Positions 11,401 through 22,274 of a stretch of 64,000 nt of DNA are shown one piece after another; position 1 is the first letter of the stretch, and each line of letters opens with the position of its first letter. The position numbers and the translations under genes are program-made. Source of the stretch: Gordius sp. MW1 (lineage: Eukaryota; Nematomorpha; Gordioida; Gordea; Gordiidae); the NCBI GenBank assembly GCA_964036665.1, contig OZ038533.1, forward strand, positions 6,222,413-6,286,412. The letters run 5' to 3'. The notes under the pieces are model-generated. The model saw only the letters and a program-made list of their open reading frames with translations. It did not search any database and was not told where the DNA came from.

Positions 11401-14400
11401 GCTTGTCTGGAAGTCGAAAATGATAAAAGTAAAAAATATCCGGTTATTAATTGCTGTCATTGATTGACTTGTTTATCGCATATGAAAAATAAGGAATAAT
11501 AATAGTTAATTCACTTAGTTTTTGTGAATCGAAATACTTGGGCGGATACCCTGCAATGATATTTTTTAAGTACATTTATACAAAAAATAATTTTAATTTT
11601 AACATGGCAAATAGATTGTTCTGTTAAAGGATATCATGTCGTTAAATCCCTGAGAGGTCAATAATTTTATCCTAGAATTTTAGCTCAGGCTATGGGCACA
11701 GCCAGGTTTGGATTAGGGGGGGGCGAAACGTTTAAAAATTCAATTAGGGGGGGGGCAAAACATATAAATTTCTAAGGGTTTTTGCTTTAAGAAATTTTTT
11801 TAATCATTTAGGGGGGTGGGGGGGGCCTTGCACTAGGCAGACATCTTTCTGGAATTATTATTAAATCGTTCAAATTTACACTAATTTGAAATAACTTAAA
11901 TTGCACGTGAAATTAATCCTTTTATTTTGGCCTGTTTTATGCAGAGAGAGAAGAATATGAACAGATGCAAAGGGCGCGTAAAGAAGAGGAACATAGAATG
12001 ATGGCGATGGAAGGTGAGATGTACGGCAGCAGGCGGGACAATGAAATGCCACCGTCCGACCAGGATAAAATGTAAAATTTTAAGCCTTTAGAAAAGGATT
12101 GGGATTTAATGAGTTTATTAATTTGGCGTTGTTTGAATTTCTCTAAAAAGCTTCTTTGCCCATGTTAGTGGCAAATTATATTAACCTCTCTAATTATCAC
12201 TTTTAATTTAAAAGTTTATTTGTACGAAGACGGGGGCACTAGAGTTGTTAAATTGCTAACTTTCTTCAACTCCAGCTACCATCTACTCGCATTTTTATAT
12301 GCTATTGTTCTGCCTAGTGCACCGAACAGCGAGCACATAATGTGCTAACGCGCATATTAAGCAACTCAGTGTGCGTGCTCGCGTCTGGAATTTGAAGAAA
12401 GTTAGCAATTTAACAACTCAAGGGGGCACATAACAAAAATAAAACAAAGAAGACATTGGTTAATACGACTTTATCCTAAAACGGGTCAAGAATGGTCACT
12501 GCTTTAAAGCGTATCACACTAAAAGCATCCCCAATCATTGTTCCTTTTGAAGAATGGCCCTATTTTGACTTGAAATACATACGGTCGAGTTTTTGAGCAA
12601 AACTTTTGTCATCCCTAAGGCATGGAATGGCACTAAATTTCAATTATTTTTTTATATGAGACATGATCTTTTTTTTCAAATGATCCTCGCCTATTTTTAA
12701 CTAATATCGCAATCTTAGAGACATTTTGTGGATTCTCTTTTATCTAAGTCGGAGTCTCGATTTTATAAAACTATGTTTCACGTAAAATTGTTAAAATACC
12801 TCTCCTTTTCTTTTGGTAAGATATCTATATATATAATATTAGTTAGCCCTTTTGTAGTTGCCACTATAACGTGGATATTGATAAGATATACAATTTTATT
12901 ATGCATCGTTTATATAGGCGAACCGATAAAGGCGATGGAGGAGGCTGGAGACGCCAAGGTAAAAGTTATACAGTTACCCTACTTTACATAGACATTAAAT
13001 TTGCCATTTATTTCGAATCAATGTGTTTGGGACAGTGGATTTTTTTATTAGTTGATCTATTCAGTTTTCTTCTATTTGCACGTAATAAAGATGTTTTTAA
13101 TAGAATATTTGGAATATAAACTATAAATTTCAAGCATAAATTGTAGGAATTAATATTCAATTATTATGCCACTAATTTACTATTTCCAATTGAGTTTTGT
13201 AAACTGTGGCGGTTATCATTCGTAATGTTTGCTCATTTTGAACTTTAAGAGCTATAAATTTCAAACATATATTGTGGTAATTAATATCGTTTTTATATCA
13301 TTTTACATTGGTTCTAGCCCGTTTTTATAGGGTTGCGGTTAGCATGAATAAAAATGTATTTTATGCGCCCATTATTTAGCTGATACAGAACAACCCAGGG
13401 TTAAACCTGCGGAAACGCTTGGTTGGAGATCGCAGAGGGAACCAACACAACTACCCTCAAAACCGGATGAGAGGTAGAAAGCATATAATTTCTAGTTTTT
13501 TTTCATTATACTAGTTTTTTGAGATTTTCCAAACTAATTTTATAACTGCATTGTGTAGGAAGCTTATAATTTCTATTTTTTTCATTATACTAACTTTTTG
13601 AGATTTTTTAAACTAATTATATATTTACATTGATGTTCGTTCAGTGCTTACCAGCAGCGCCCACCCGCTAAAGAGGGTGCGCCCGCACCTTGGAGAAGCA
13701 AATTTACGAGGTAAATGCTTAAGCTTAAAAATCATAATTTCAAAAGCGCTCTTTAGGTTTTTTAATTTAGTAATGGTTGAGGTTCGTTTTGTAAAAACGG
13801 TTGAAATTTGTTTGGTCGACCTCATGGCGACCAAGAATAATAAACCAAAAAACCGTTGTTGTCTTTATGTTTGGTCGACTAAGACCAAAGATCGACCTAA
13901 TTTTTGCAACACTAGGTTGAGATTATAACGAAACATTTCGATTGATTCTTATTCCATCGCAATATTATTTGAAGCAATTTAACCCCCTCTAGACAAGAAG
14001 AACCGAGCTACCCGCCGGAACAACAAGGTTCACAAAAGTGGGCCAAAGGCAGTAAATAAATATATTCCTATTCGTTAATAATTTTTATTATAACAAAATA
14101 GTGTGTGTAGTATAGTTATTTAAAGCTTGTAAAATGTGTTATAAATATCTCCTATAACTTTTTTGCTCTTGCGCGCGCATCAGCGTATATGCGACAAGGG
14201 GGCGCTTATCAAGATCAAGGAGGGTACGAAGAGCCGCAACAGGGAGCGCCCATCAGGGCGCCTGAGCCTGAAGGTCGAACCCCTTGGCGATCTACCACTA
14301 GGTATGAACCCAGGAGCGGGCCCAGGCAGTTTGAAACTTCGGGAGGCCAAACTCAGCAGCAGTAAGTCCCGATAACAAATACATTTGTATTAAGTAGGGG

Positions 14401-16344
14401 CTAAAAATTATTCATTCCTAAAATATCGAGGTTTGCAATTAAAAGGTTTGAGAAATTGGAATTCATTCGTTATTTTAATATAGATTTGTTTATAATTATT
14501 ATTCATTTTCAAGCTTAGTAAAAATTGGGTTCTTTGCAAAAAAGATTTTAATATAACTTTGACTTAACTGTCCCTTTGAAAAATTGAATTTGAAATAGAT
14601 GTATGATTGATGTCTTGTTATTATATTTGTTCTAGGTATCCTCTCCAAGGGCCTGCGACTAATCAGCACCCCTCATCTGGAGGCTGGAGGTCTAAAGCTA
14701 ACGTCGGGTAAGGCATCCACCACTTTGACTTTTATTTCGTTACGCGCTATCCACGAAATGTCATTCTAAAAGAGGCGGAGTTTATTACTCATGCCACATT
14801 TTTAATAAACCAAATCATGTGATATCTCCACACTTGTTGTATATTAGTATTGTGCGGCTAAAAAACAGACCAAAAAAAGATTTGGCTTGTTTATGTTTAG
14901 TCGACTAAAACCAAAGGTGGCCCAATCAAAACCCAGCCGTTTTTACAACATTAACTGTATATCCGTGACGAATAGATATTATCGCACGGCATTTCTATGC
15001 ATTAGTCTTTAATCTAGTGTTGTAAAAAGAGCTGAGTTTCGTTTAGTCGACCTTTGGTTCAACTAAAACTAATGGCGCCGACTTAAAAAAACAGACCAAA
15101 AACTTCTTTTATTTTTTCCAATTTCGTCTGCTTTCTTGGTGTCTTAAATCTCTGTTACCCTTTCACCTACCGATAAAATTTACGATAGACCCGTGCCATA
15201 TCAACCTGGACCCACACAGCGACCATCATCTTACGAAAGCGGGCAGGCTCCTAACCAAATGCCCAGCTATACTAAACGATGGGAACCAGCGGGACCCGGG
15301 GCCAATCGAGCTGGTGCTGCCGGTGCTGCTAGGATTAATCCACCACCCCCGAGTCGTTATAATGGTGGCTATGGATTACCTCCGCCTAGATCATCTCGAT
15401 ACGGTAGGCCTGGTGTGTTGTTAAAACGCAGTTTACACATAAAGACACCTCATATAAATTAGAGATCTGCGCGGGCAGGGTTCGGGGGGGGGGGTCCAAA
15501 AGTTTTTAAAAATGGGTACGCACCGCCCGACCCCCTAAAATCGGTCCGTTGCAGATCTTTAATATGAATAAAAATAGAACCTACTAACGTCGTATATTAT
15601 ATATAGGTTTTATTGCCATAGTTTAATTTTGACTTCTTTGGGGGCCAAGAATAATTTAAATGGACAAGAATTTATATTGTTTTATTTAAATAATGATTTT
15701 AATAGGTGTAATATTTCCATGGCTGTATCGAACCATTCAAAGTTTAAGATTATCGTTGCGATTTAAATTAATTTAAACCAGCACTTTACCCGTTTCGATG
15801 ATGCTTGTGATTAAAGGTTTAAATATTTTTGTCCGATCATCGCCGGGTGCGGTTTTATAACTAAACCTCTTTCGGATAATTTTAATTGTCATTTAATTTT
15901 AAGATTAGTTTTCGATATTTTTTGGGTAGCAACTATTAGTAATCAATTTTATTGCATCAAATAAAAAAGTGACAAAATTATTAACTATATAAATAGTTTC
16001 GTAAGACCCGAAAATCCCGAATCTTGTTATTCCTCCCGATCCCGCCGTATAATTTAAATCACATTATTTATCTCACCCGTGCCCCGGGCCGGGCTTTTCT
16101 GGTCTTCGCTCGTGAAAAATCCACGTTTTTAACCTAGATCAGTTTTAAATAAATAATTAGTTTTTATTCCGACGTTTTGCTAACAGATTACGATGCGCAC
16201 AGCAGAGGAGGTGATATGATGGAGAGGGATGCGGGGGATAGAGTGGCAGCACAAAGTCAGCAGGCTGCACCGATGAATTACGAATTTGACAACGAGAACT
16301 CTGACGAGTGGACCATAGTTGCCAAAAAGAAGATTCGAAATTGA
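2467..16344 (+). CDS. EIF3A: eukaryotic translation initiation factor 3 subunit A
   Basis: eIF3a is the large scaffold subunit of the cytoplasmic eIF3 complex, which binds the 40S ribosome. I assembled 24 GT-AG exons that keep frame and give 1153 aa: 2467-2515, 2556-2758, 2799-2935, 2973-3195, 3233-3373, 3461-3672, 4022-4181, 4465-4659, 5785-5901, 7358-7543, 8326-8463, 8999-9205, 9772-9876, 10329-10565, 10940-11081, 11945-12071, 12918-12958, 13380-13473, 13645-13710, 13993-14051, 14184-14361, 14636-14707, 15189-15403, 16187-16344. The N-terminal helical half contains the family signatures [30 protein letters not shown] and [12 protein letters not shown]. The PCI region (about 310-480) has [10 protein letters not shown] and [11 protein letters not shown] long charged spectrin-like helix spans about 545-870. 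The tail is Pro/Gly/Arg/Gln-rich and ends [13 protein letters not shown]. The tail is shorter than the vertebrate one and total length is near the fly protein. Identity is very secure; exact boundaries of the small tail exons are slightly less so. Confidence 0.95.
5225..5470. repeat. G-rich MITE fragment in eIF3a intron 8
   Basis: A homopolymer C run (about 5389-5400) is followed by GGCTACGCCCATG at its right side (ends about 5470). That is the right end of the CATGGGCGTAGCC family seen intact at 24848, 50006 and 61311. The left end is not recognisable, so this is a fragment. Confidence 0.45.
5954..6835. mobile_element. long-TIR palindromic element in eIF3a intron 9
   Basis: The left end GGGACATTCCATGTCAAATC and its inverted copy at 6816-6835 begin arms of about 245 bp (5954-6199 and about 6578-6835) that match with only scattered differences. 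A TCTT word borders both sides and may be a target duplication. No ORF is present, so it is a non-autonomous foldback or MITE-type element. It carries further inverted repeats in its centre (6205-6411 and 6563-6584). Confidence 0.7.
6205..6411. repeat. inner inverted repeat nested in the intron 9 element
   Basis: About 60 bp (6205-6265) containing TTATTTGGCGCCAAAATGAA recur inverted at about 6352-6411, with roughly 85 bp of spacer. The inner palindrome abuts the left outer arm but is about 165 bp from the right one, as expected if a smaller element inserted off-centre into the larger one. Confidence 0.6.
9242..9420. mobile_element. 179-bp MITE with TAGTGT ends, eIF3a intron 12
   Basis: The left end TAGTGTCGTAAAAT and right end TTTTACAACACTA are inverted copies. 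Inside are words such as GGTCGACTAAA, ACCAAAC and AAAACCCAGC, shared with copies near 13790, 14850, 15015 and 48810. It has no ORF. The TAGTGTTG-type ends look hAT-like, but the flanks here give no clear 8-bp duplication. Confidence 0.6.
11690..11845. repeat. G-run repeat fragment in eIF3a intron 15
   Basis: ATGGGCACAGCCAGGTTTGG is followed by several G8-G9 runs separated by AAACRTTTAAAA-type spacers. This is the internal structure of the CATGGGCGTAGCC family (compare 24848-25025). The right terminus is degraded. Confidence 0.5.
12240..12421. mobile_element. 182-bp hAT-like MITE with perfect 8-bp duplication, intron 16
   Basis: The ends TAGAGTTGTTAAATTGC and GCAATTTAACAACTC are inverted and extend about 35 bp into GCTAACTTTCTTCAA and its complement. 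The 8 bases GGGGGCAC occur directly on both sides (12232-12239 and 12422-12429). A perfect 8-bp target duplication with TAGAG-type ends is diagnostic of hAT-superfamily transposition. There is no coding capacity. Confidence 0.8.
13783..13915. mobile_element. TAGTGT-family MITE copy, eIF3a intron 19
   Basis: The left part has TTTGTAAAAACGG and GGTCGACC and the right part has GGTCGACTAAGACC and TTTTTGCAACAC, all as in the 9242-9420 copy. The flanks contain GGTTGAG on both sides (before 13781 and after 13914), a possible 7-8-bp duplication. The ends are slightly eroded. Confidence 0.5.
14850..14957. mobile_element. TAGTGT-family MITE copy, partial, intron 22
   Basis: It contains GTTTAGTCGACTAAAACC, AAAACCCAGCCG and TTTTTACAACATT, the right half of the family seen at 9242. 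The left end is not well preserved. Confidence 0.45.
15014..15110. mobile_element. TAGTGT-family MITE copy, left part, intron 22
   Basis: TAGTGTTGTAAAAAGAGCTG begins the copy and GTTTAGTCGACC and AACTAAAACTAATGG follow. The right terminus is missing. Two partial family members lie only about 60 bp apart in this intron. Confidence 0.45.
15462..15560. repeat. GC-rich repeat bounded by inverted AGATCTGC words, intron 23
   Basis: AGAGATCTGCGCGGGCAGG at the left and GTCCGTTGCAGATCTTT at the right form short inverted ends around GGGTTCGGGGG and CGCCCGACCCC. It belongs to the CGGGT/CCCGA class seen at 1005. Confidence 0.4.
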
Positions 16345-16604
16345 AAATTTAACCGAAATAATAATTGCTTCGGTTTACCTACTTTTACGATTAAACACAT
16401 GGGGCTTATATTTGGGAAATTTTGCACTACAATTTCTATTATTTACTATCATTACCCTGCTTTAAATTTGTTTCCATCCATATTACTACATTTTACTAAC
16501 GACACATTTATTGCCAGTATATTGTTAAAACCCATCTTATTACGGCTTTCGTTCCTGCTCGTTTTTATAATAAGTATTTTGTCATGATTAGGAATTAATC
16601 CTTA

Positions 16605-16635
16605 AATAAAATGCTACTTTTGTTTGATCAATAAA
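16605..16635 (+). terminator. eIF3a polyadenylation signals
   Basis: Two AATAAA hexamers at 16605-16610 and 16630-16635 lie about 260-290 bp after the eIF3a stop and just before the foldback element. Either could direct 3' end formation. Confidence 0.5.
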
Positions 16636-16670
16636 TTTTTACACTTCATATAAAATATAAAAGGTGAATG

Positions 16671-19197
16671 ATAACACAGGTCTACAAAAAAAAATATCCC
16701 GCAATCCGACCAATAATTCTGATAGAAAATTTTGCGCTAAAAAATAATATGTTTTTCGTTTTTTTCTACGATTACCAGTTTTTTAGATATACGAGGTTGA
16801 AAGTGCCAAAAATGCCCTTTTCCTTTTTGAGGCTATATTGCCACGGCATTTTTAATATTTAGCGAAAAATAGTCTTATATTCATGTAGATTAAAGTTTCA
16901 TCTATAGGTCCTTTCTTTTTTTTATATCATCCTTATACTCAAATTTATACGCGTTTGCGTAAACCCCTTCTCCTTATCAAAATTCGTCCCACTATGTCTG
17001 GAAAAAGGAGTTCTAGAGTTCATACTACACACGCGCTGTTTAATAACACATCTCTCTCTCCCTTTCTCCATCTCTTCCACTCCCGCCCCCATATCTATCC
17101 AAGCACACATGAAGGGGGCGGGAGTGGAGGAGTAGTGAAGGGAAAACCTCAGGTTTTCTCGACCTAACCTAATAGGTTAGGTTAGGCTTTTCAAAAAACA
17201 TCGAGGTCTTTTAGAAACGCTAACTTTAACCTCGAGGTTAGAGGTCAAAATTAACCTTAAACCTCGAGGTCAATTAGAAGCTTATAGCTTAGGTTAGAGC
17301 GCAAAATTAACCTAAACGCTTAGGTTTATATCTTTTATTAAAATGCATTAAAGAATACAATATGACGGGTTAGAATACATGAAATAATGATTTACGTAGT
17401 TGTTGACGCCACGATAGGTCGAAGAGCCAGGATCAATAAAACCGACATTACTCCTTCCATCCGCTCGTGCTACCTCTCTGGTAGCACTGACAGCCCCTTT
17501 GACAATTCTACCTTCTCAATCTCAAACATATGGACTACCACTAGGAAGGCATTCACTCGATTAAACCTCACTTGGGAATTTCGGGAGGAAGCCCCCTTCA
17601 TTCGTCGGGACAATCTCACAATCGATCCATTAATGCGCAAAAGGCTGGTGTATGCCCTACGCACCCAGGAAATGGATAAAAGATTTTCCAAGCTGGTCTC
17701 AAATCCGGATCAAGGAAAGGTGATGGAGTGCGTGGCTGCCCACCCAGCTGGTCACCACTTCATAAGAGATGGACTTTATACCAGGTTCGCCGATTGGCGA
17801 TTCATACACCGGGCAAGGCTTAGCCAATTACCGCTAAGAGGAACGCCAATGAATCGGAGTTCCGATAGAAAATGCCGAAGGTGCGGGGACTATGATGAAA
17901 CATTACCCCATGTCATGGACCACTGCATGCGTTACTCGGCCTCATACACCAAATGGCACAATTTGGTGGTCGACCGCATAAAAGCACTTGCAGTGGAGAG
18001 ATTTACAGTCGTGGGGGAAAACACTAGGGTCGACCTATCTCAGTTGCGACCCGACCTGGTGATTGCTAAGGGAGACTCTGCTATTATCATAGATATAAGC
18101 ATACCCTTCGACAATCGCCTCGAGGCCCTTGACGCTGCACGTGAGGCGAAAATCACCAAATTTCAATCTATTCAACAATCGTTGTTGTCTCGATACAAAA
18201 TTGTATCCATCGAACCAATCATCGTTGGCGCGTTGGGATCGTGGCATCGCCCAAACGATTTACTCATTCGTAAATTGTGTGCTGCCACGTACGCCAAACG
18301 GTTAAGACGACGTATAGTATCAGATGTAGTCCACCTCTCGCGTAATATCTACGTACAACATGTTACCAACATTCAACAAGATGATTAAACCATCAAGTCC
18401 TACCTGTATTAAACTTTATATCCCCACAAAAAATATTATCGCTCACTTTCAACGACTACGTAAATCATTATTTCATGTATTCTAACCCGTCATATTGTAT
18501 TCTTTAATGCATTTTAATAAAAGTATAAACCTAAGCGTTTAGGTTAATTTTGCGCTCTAACTTAAGCTATAAGCTTCTAATTGACCTCGAGGTTTAAGGT
18601 TAATTTTGACCTCTAACCTCGAGGTTAAAGTTAGCGTTTCTAAAAGACCTCGAGGTTTTTGAAAAGCCTAATTTATTAGGTTAGGTCGAGAAAACCTGAG
18701 GTTTTCCCTTCACTACTCCTCCAATCCCGCCCCCTTCATTTGTGCTTGGATCGATATGGGGGCGGGAGTGGAAGAGATGGAGAAAGGGAGAGAGAGATGT
18801 GTTATTAAACAGCGCGTGTGTATTATGAACTCTAATGAACTCCTTTTTCTAGACATAGTGGGACGAATTTTGATAAGGAGAAGGGGTTTACGCAAACGCC
18901 TATAAATTTGAGTATAAGGGAGAAAAAATAAAAGAATGGACCTATAGATGAAACTTTAATCTACATGAATATATTATTATTTTTCGCTAAATATTAAAAA
19001 TGCCGTGGCAATATAGCCTCAAAAAGGCTTAAAAAGGGCATTTTTGGCACTTTCAACCTCGTATATCTAAAAAAACTGGTAATCGTAGAAAAAAACTAAA
19101 AACATATTATTTTTCAGCGCAAAATTCTCTATCAGAATTATTGGTCGGATTGCGGGATACAATCACAAAGTCAATATTTGTAGAGCTGTGTAATTAT
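16671..19197. mobile_element. foldback element with ~740-bp inverted arms and an internal ORF
   Basis: The arms at 16671-17407 and 18448-19197 are inverted copies at high identity, with a few small indels. The outermost part (GGTCTAC / GTAGAGC) is offset by an indel, and the clean ends are TATCCCGCAATCCGACC and its complement. Each arm contains a second-order hairpin (CCACTCCCGCCCCC ... GGGGGCGGGAGTGG), a CT-rich tract and a series of short palindromes built on AACCTCGAGGTT and CCTAACCTAATAGG. About 1.04 kb of unique sequence with a 333-aa ORF lies between the arms. No target duplication was found. A decayed arm fragment is present near 23165-23275, so this is a repeat family and not a one-off inversion. 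Confidence 0.75.
17387..18388 (+). CDS. CCHC zinc finger plus restriction-like endonuclease ORF (R2-type LINE C-terminus)
   Basis: This is an intact 333-aa ORF. Residues 163-180 form C-x2-C-x8-H-x4-C (CRRCGDYDETLPHVMDHC). Residues 221-255 form RPD, then D236 in IIIDISIP, then K255 in AAREAKITKF. This is the order and spacing of the zinc motif and PD...D...K nuclease at the C-terminus of site-specific (R2, R4/Dong, NeSL-like) non-LTR retrotransposons, where it nicks the target. No reverse transcriptase is present, and the ATG lies inside the left inverted arm. It may be a captured, possibly expressed nuclease fragment or simply the surviving 3' part of a LINE. The lack of stops suggests a recent origin or selection. 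The family assignment comes from motifs alone. Confidence 0.7.
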   Translation: MIYVVVDATIGRRARINKTDITPSIRSCYLSGSTDSPFDNSTFSISNIWTTTRKAFTRLNLTWEFREEAPFIRRDNLTIDPLMRKRLVYALRTQEMDKRFSKLVSNPDQGKVMECVAAHPAGHHFIRDGLYTRFADWRFIHRARLSQLPLRGTPMNRSSDRKCRRCGDYDETLPHVMDHCMRYSASYTKWHNLVVDRIKALAVERFTVVGENTRVDLSQLRPDLVIAKGDSAIIIDISIPFDNRLEALDAAREAKITKFQSIQQSLLSRYKIVSIEPIIVGALGSWHRPNDLLIRKLCAATYAKRLRRRIVSDVVHLSRNIYVQHVTNIQQDD

Positions 19198-20489
19198 CTA
19201 AAATTGTCTCCTTAAACCTACATGTTCAATATTTTGCAAGTCGATTTTTTCCATTGATTAATTCTCTTTTCAGAAAAATATACATGAGTGTTTGACACAA
19301 AATTTCAATCGCTTGAGGTCTTGAATATAAGATTAAAAACTTTATTCATATATTAATTGACGGAAGCCATTAATTTAAGCTCTTTAAAATCTCAGATAAT
19401 TATTAATCAATTAACATAAATAAAATAATTTTACCGATAACTCTCTGTCTATAATAGATTAATCTCAACTAATTAATAAATTTTTTGGTACATTGTTAAA
19501 GCAATTTATAAATAATTAACAACCAAACAAAATATCAAGCCTCAAGTCAACTATCACAAAATTTTATTATCTGGTGGGCACCCTAATAAAATTCAGGCTT
19601 AAATGATTTTTTATAATCTGTATTTTGTCACCTTTTTAACTAATTGTTTATTATATATCTTAGTTCTTATAAAAAAACGAGAATTAAATTAAAATTTGCT
19701 TGACTGCGAATTTTAAGAATCATCATTTCTGGCCAGGTGGCTATAATGATTTGGGCATGGCTGGGCGCATACTTAGAAGTGTTCGGGCGGGAAATTTAGA
19801 TATAAAATCGCACCGAGTCGGGTTCGGGCAGAAAAATTTATATAATCTCACCTCGACCTCAACTACTATCAATTTTCAACGCACTCCATTAATAAAACAT
19901 AGCAATTAATAGTTTTATATGATAATTTGTGCATAGCAACTTATTTTAAGTTTAAACCTAAATAATTGCGTAAAATTTTTTAGAATAGTATTAATAATTT
20001 ACTATAATTGATTTGTAATTTCCCTGATAAATTATTATACACCTTATTATATTTTAATTAAATTAAAAATTTATTGAACACTTATAAGTGTTACCAAATT
20101 TATGTTCGATTTTATATGCCATTTTTCTAACTCATACTTACTTTGAATTTTTTAGAATACTTTAAACTTCAGTTCGTTGCAAGTAAATTTGTAGATATTT
20201 AATTTGAAAAATTTGTTAAAAATTACATTATAGATTTATCAAACTTATTAGCTTATTACTAAAGAATATTATTCAGGAATAAGCTTGAAATTGTAAAACA
20301 TACATATCTACTTTTTAAAAATTATTAGGTACACCTAAAAACACAATTAATTTCAAATTACAATATTAGCAAATATCTCAAAATAAAATATGTGTATTTT
20401 TAAATTTAATAGAGATAAGTGCAAATTTTTGCCAAAGCATAAGAACCTTTAACAATTTAAACATGGATCTTTGAAAAAAATCCCTTGCT
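19198..20489. other. AT-rich intergenic stretch
   Basis: No gene was recognised. Around 19780-19870 there is a GTTCGGGCGGG ... GTCGGGTTCGGG segment belonging to the dispersed CGGGT repeat class. The rest is AT-rich without a visible structure. Confidence 0.4.
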
Positions 20490-21735
20490 GATCGACATGA
20501 TTGTCCATGTTCAGTGGTAAATTAATTGCTACGCAATTTATGGGCTCGCTTTTCGTTGTCCGTCCAACTTGTATCTACTGATGTGGGTTTGAATCCCGGC
20601 CAGGGCAAATTTTTTTTAAAAATTAATATATGTTCTTTTGACCGTGTCCTGGCTACTGACCAATGAAAAAAATGACCATTGGCCAAAGTATAAATCGATT
20701 TTTTTTTCTTTTTTTGAATTGCTATATTTGGTTAACATCCCCCCTACAATGGCCTATGCCTCTACTGATATGGGTCCCTGTGCCCCACCCCCCTACAAAG
20801 GCCTATGCCTCTTCTGATGCGGTTTCGAATCCCGACGAGGGCAAATTTTATTTTTAATTAATATATTGTTCTTGTTGCTACTATTGATAATATTGGCTGG
20901 CCGTCCGCTGGCTGCTGACCAATAGAAAAAATGACTATTGGCCAAAGTGTGAATCGAAATTTTTTTTTCGTTTTTTTTTGTCTCTTATGTATTTAGATCC
21001 TTTTTGACCGTGTCCTGGCTACTGACCAATGAAAAAAATGACCATTGGCCAAAGTGTGAATAGCAGTTTTCAAAAATTCAGCACTCACGTTGCGAATTTT
21101 TTTTTTTCGAATTGCTATATTTGTTAATATTGATAATTACCCAGTGCCCCCTCCCTACAAGGGCATATGCCTCTCCTGATATGGCTCCTGTGCCCTCCCC
21201 CCTACAAAGGCCCATGCCTTTACTGATGTGGGTTCGAATCTCGGCGAGGGCAAATTTTTTTTTAATTGATAATTAATATATTGTTCTTGTTGATAACGTT
21301 GATAATATTGGCTTTTTGGCCGTCCGCTAACTGCTGACCAATAGCAAAAATGACCATTGTCCAAAGTGTAAATCGAATTTTTTTTGTCTTTTATGTATTT
21401 ATATCCTTTTTGACCGTCTCCTGTGCTGACCAATGGAAATGCCCATTGGCCAAAGTGTATAAATTTTTTTCTACCTTATAAATATAGGCTCTTGGCCGTT
21501 TGCTGGCTACTGACCAATAAAAAAATGACCAATGGCCAAAGTGAGACTAAAATCGATTTTTTTTAGATTATAATTATAGGCTAATTATTTGGCTGTCTGC
21601 TGACCATTAGAAATAATGACCACTGGTCAAAGTGTATATCGAATTTTTTTTCTATATTATGATTATAAGCTATTTGGCCGTCTGACTAATGAAAAAATGA
21701 CCAATGGCCAAAGTTTGATTGGAAATTTTTTTCTT
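20490..21735. repeat. degenerate tandem array with TGACCATTGGCCAAAGT units
   Basis: At least eight copies of CTGACCAATG(A)nTGACCATTGGCCAAAGT, each followed by a T-rich tract, are spaced irregularly. Between several of them lie GCCTATGCCTCTACTGAT, GGGTTCGAATCCCG and a TTAATATATTGTTCTTGTT spacer. CCAATG...CATTGG gives each unit a small hairpin. The GGTTCGAATCC word matches the internal B box of RNA polymerase III promoters. No cloverleaf can be folded, so these are not tRNA genes, but a tRNA-derived SINE ancestor is possible. The same family forms the array at 45905. Confidence 0.65.
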
Positions 21736-22034
21736 TTTTTAATATCTTGTTTATACTATACATATGCTCATGATTTAAATAGTCTATAGTCATAATTCAA
21801 ATTATGGGTCGCCTACACGTTTAAATTTAAAATAATACAGTGTCAAAAAAACTCTAAATTGAAAGTTGTACGTTTTGGAAGGATGACTATTGGCTTTTCC
21901 AAGGTCATACCCTCTATTTGCGTTCCTTTCGTCATTGTTATTAATTTAGAAGTTGATAAATAAGAATGAATGAAAGAAAACCTATTCCTCGAAATCAAGT
22001 ATAAAATACAAAATGATTGTTTTTTTTCATACAA

Positions 22035-22205
22035 ATATTATAAAAGCTAAATTTCTGTAAAACCTGCTATAAAACATTTATTAGTACTTTATTTATTGGG
22101 GAAAATTATTAATTTTTTCATAAAAATATTTCAAAAGCTAAATTTTTGTAAAACCTGCTATAAAACATTTATTATACTTTATTTATTGAGGAAAATTATT
22201 AATAT
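22035..22205. repeat. tandem duplication of ~83 bp
   Basis: AAAAGCTAAATTTCTGTAAAACCTGCTATAAAACATTTATTA and the following GGGGAAAATTATTAA segment are repeated once immediately downstream with few differences (first unit about 22035-22117, second about 22125-22205). No coding significance is evident. Confidence 0.6.
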
Positions 22206-22274
22206 GATAATAGTATATTTAAAAAACAACTACAACGTTGTACGAGTATTATCTGACTCCCTGCTTGACTATTG

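Noticed and set aside
12001..12076. Early end of eIF3a at the TAA after DQDKM
   Set aside because: A good donor (AT|GTAAAA) overlaps that stop and joins in frame to further exons with the expected WR-rich tail and a DEWTIV ending.
16922..17167. ORFs inside the foldback arms (both strands)
   Set aside because: They appear in mirrored form in both arms, are short and low complexity, and match no protein family.
20580..21245. tRNA genes, because of GGTTCGAATCC words
   Set aside because: No acceptor, D or anticodon stems can be folded around them, and the words recur as part of a longer repeat unit.
20490..21735. CRISPR-like array
   Set aside because: This is a spliced animal genome; units are diverged and the spacing is irregular, with no cas genes.
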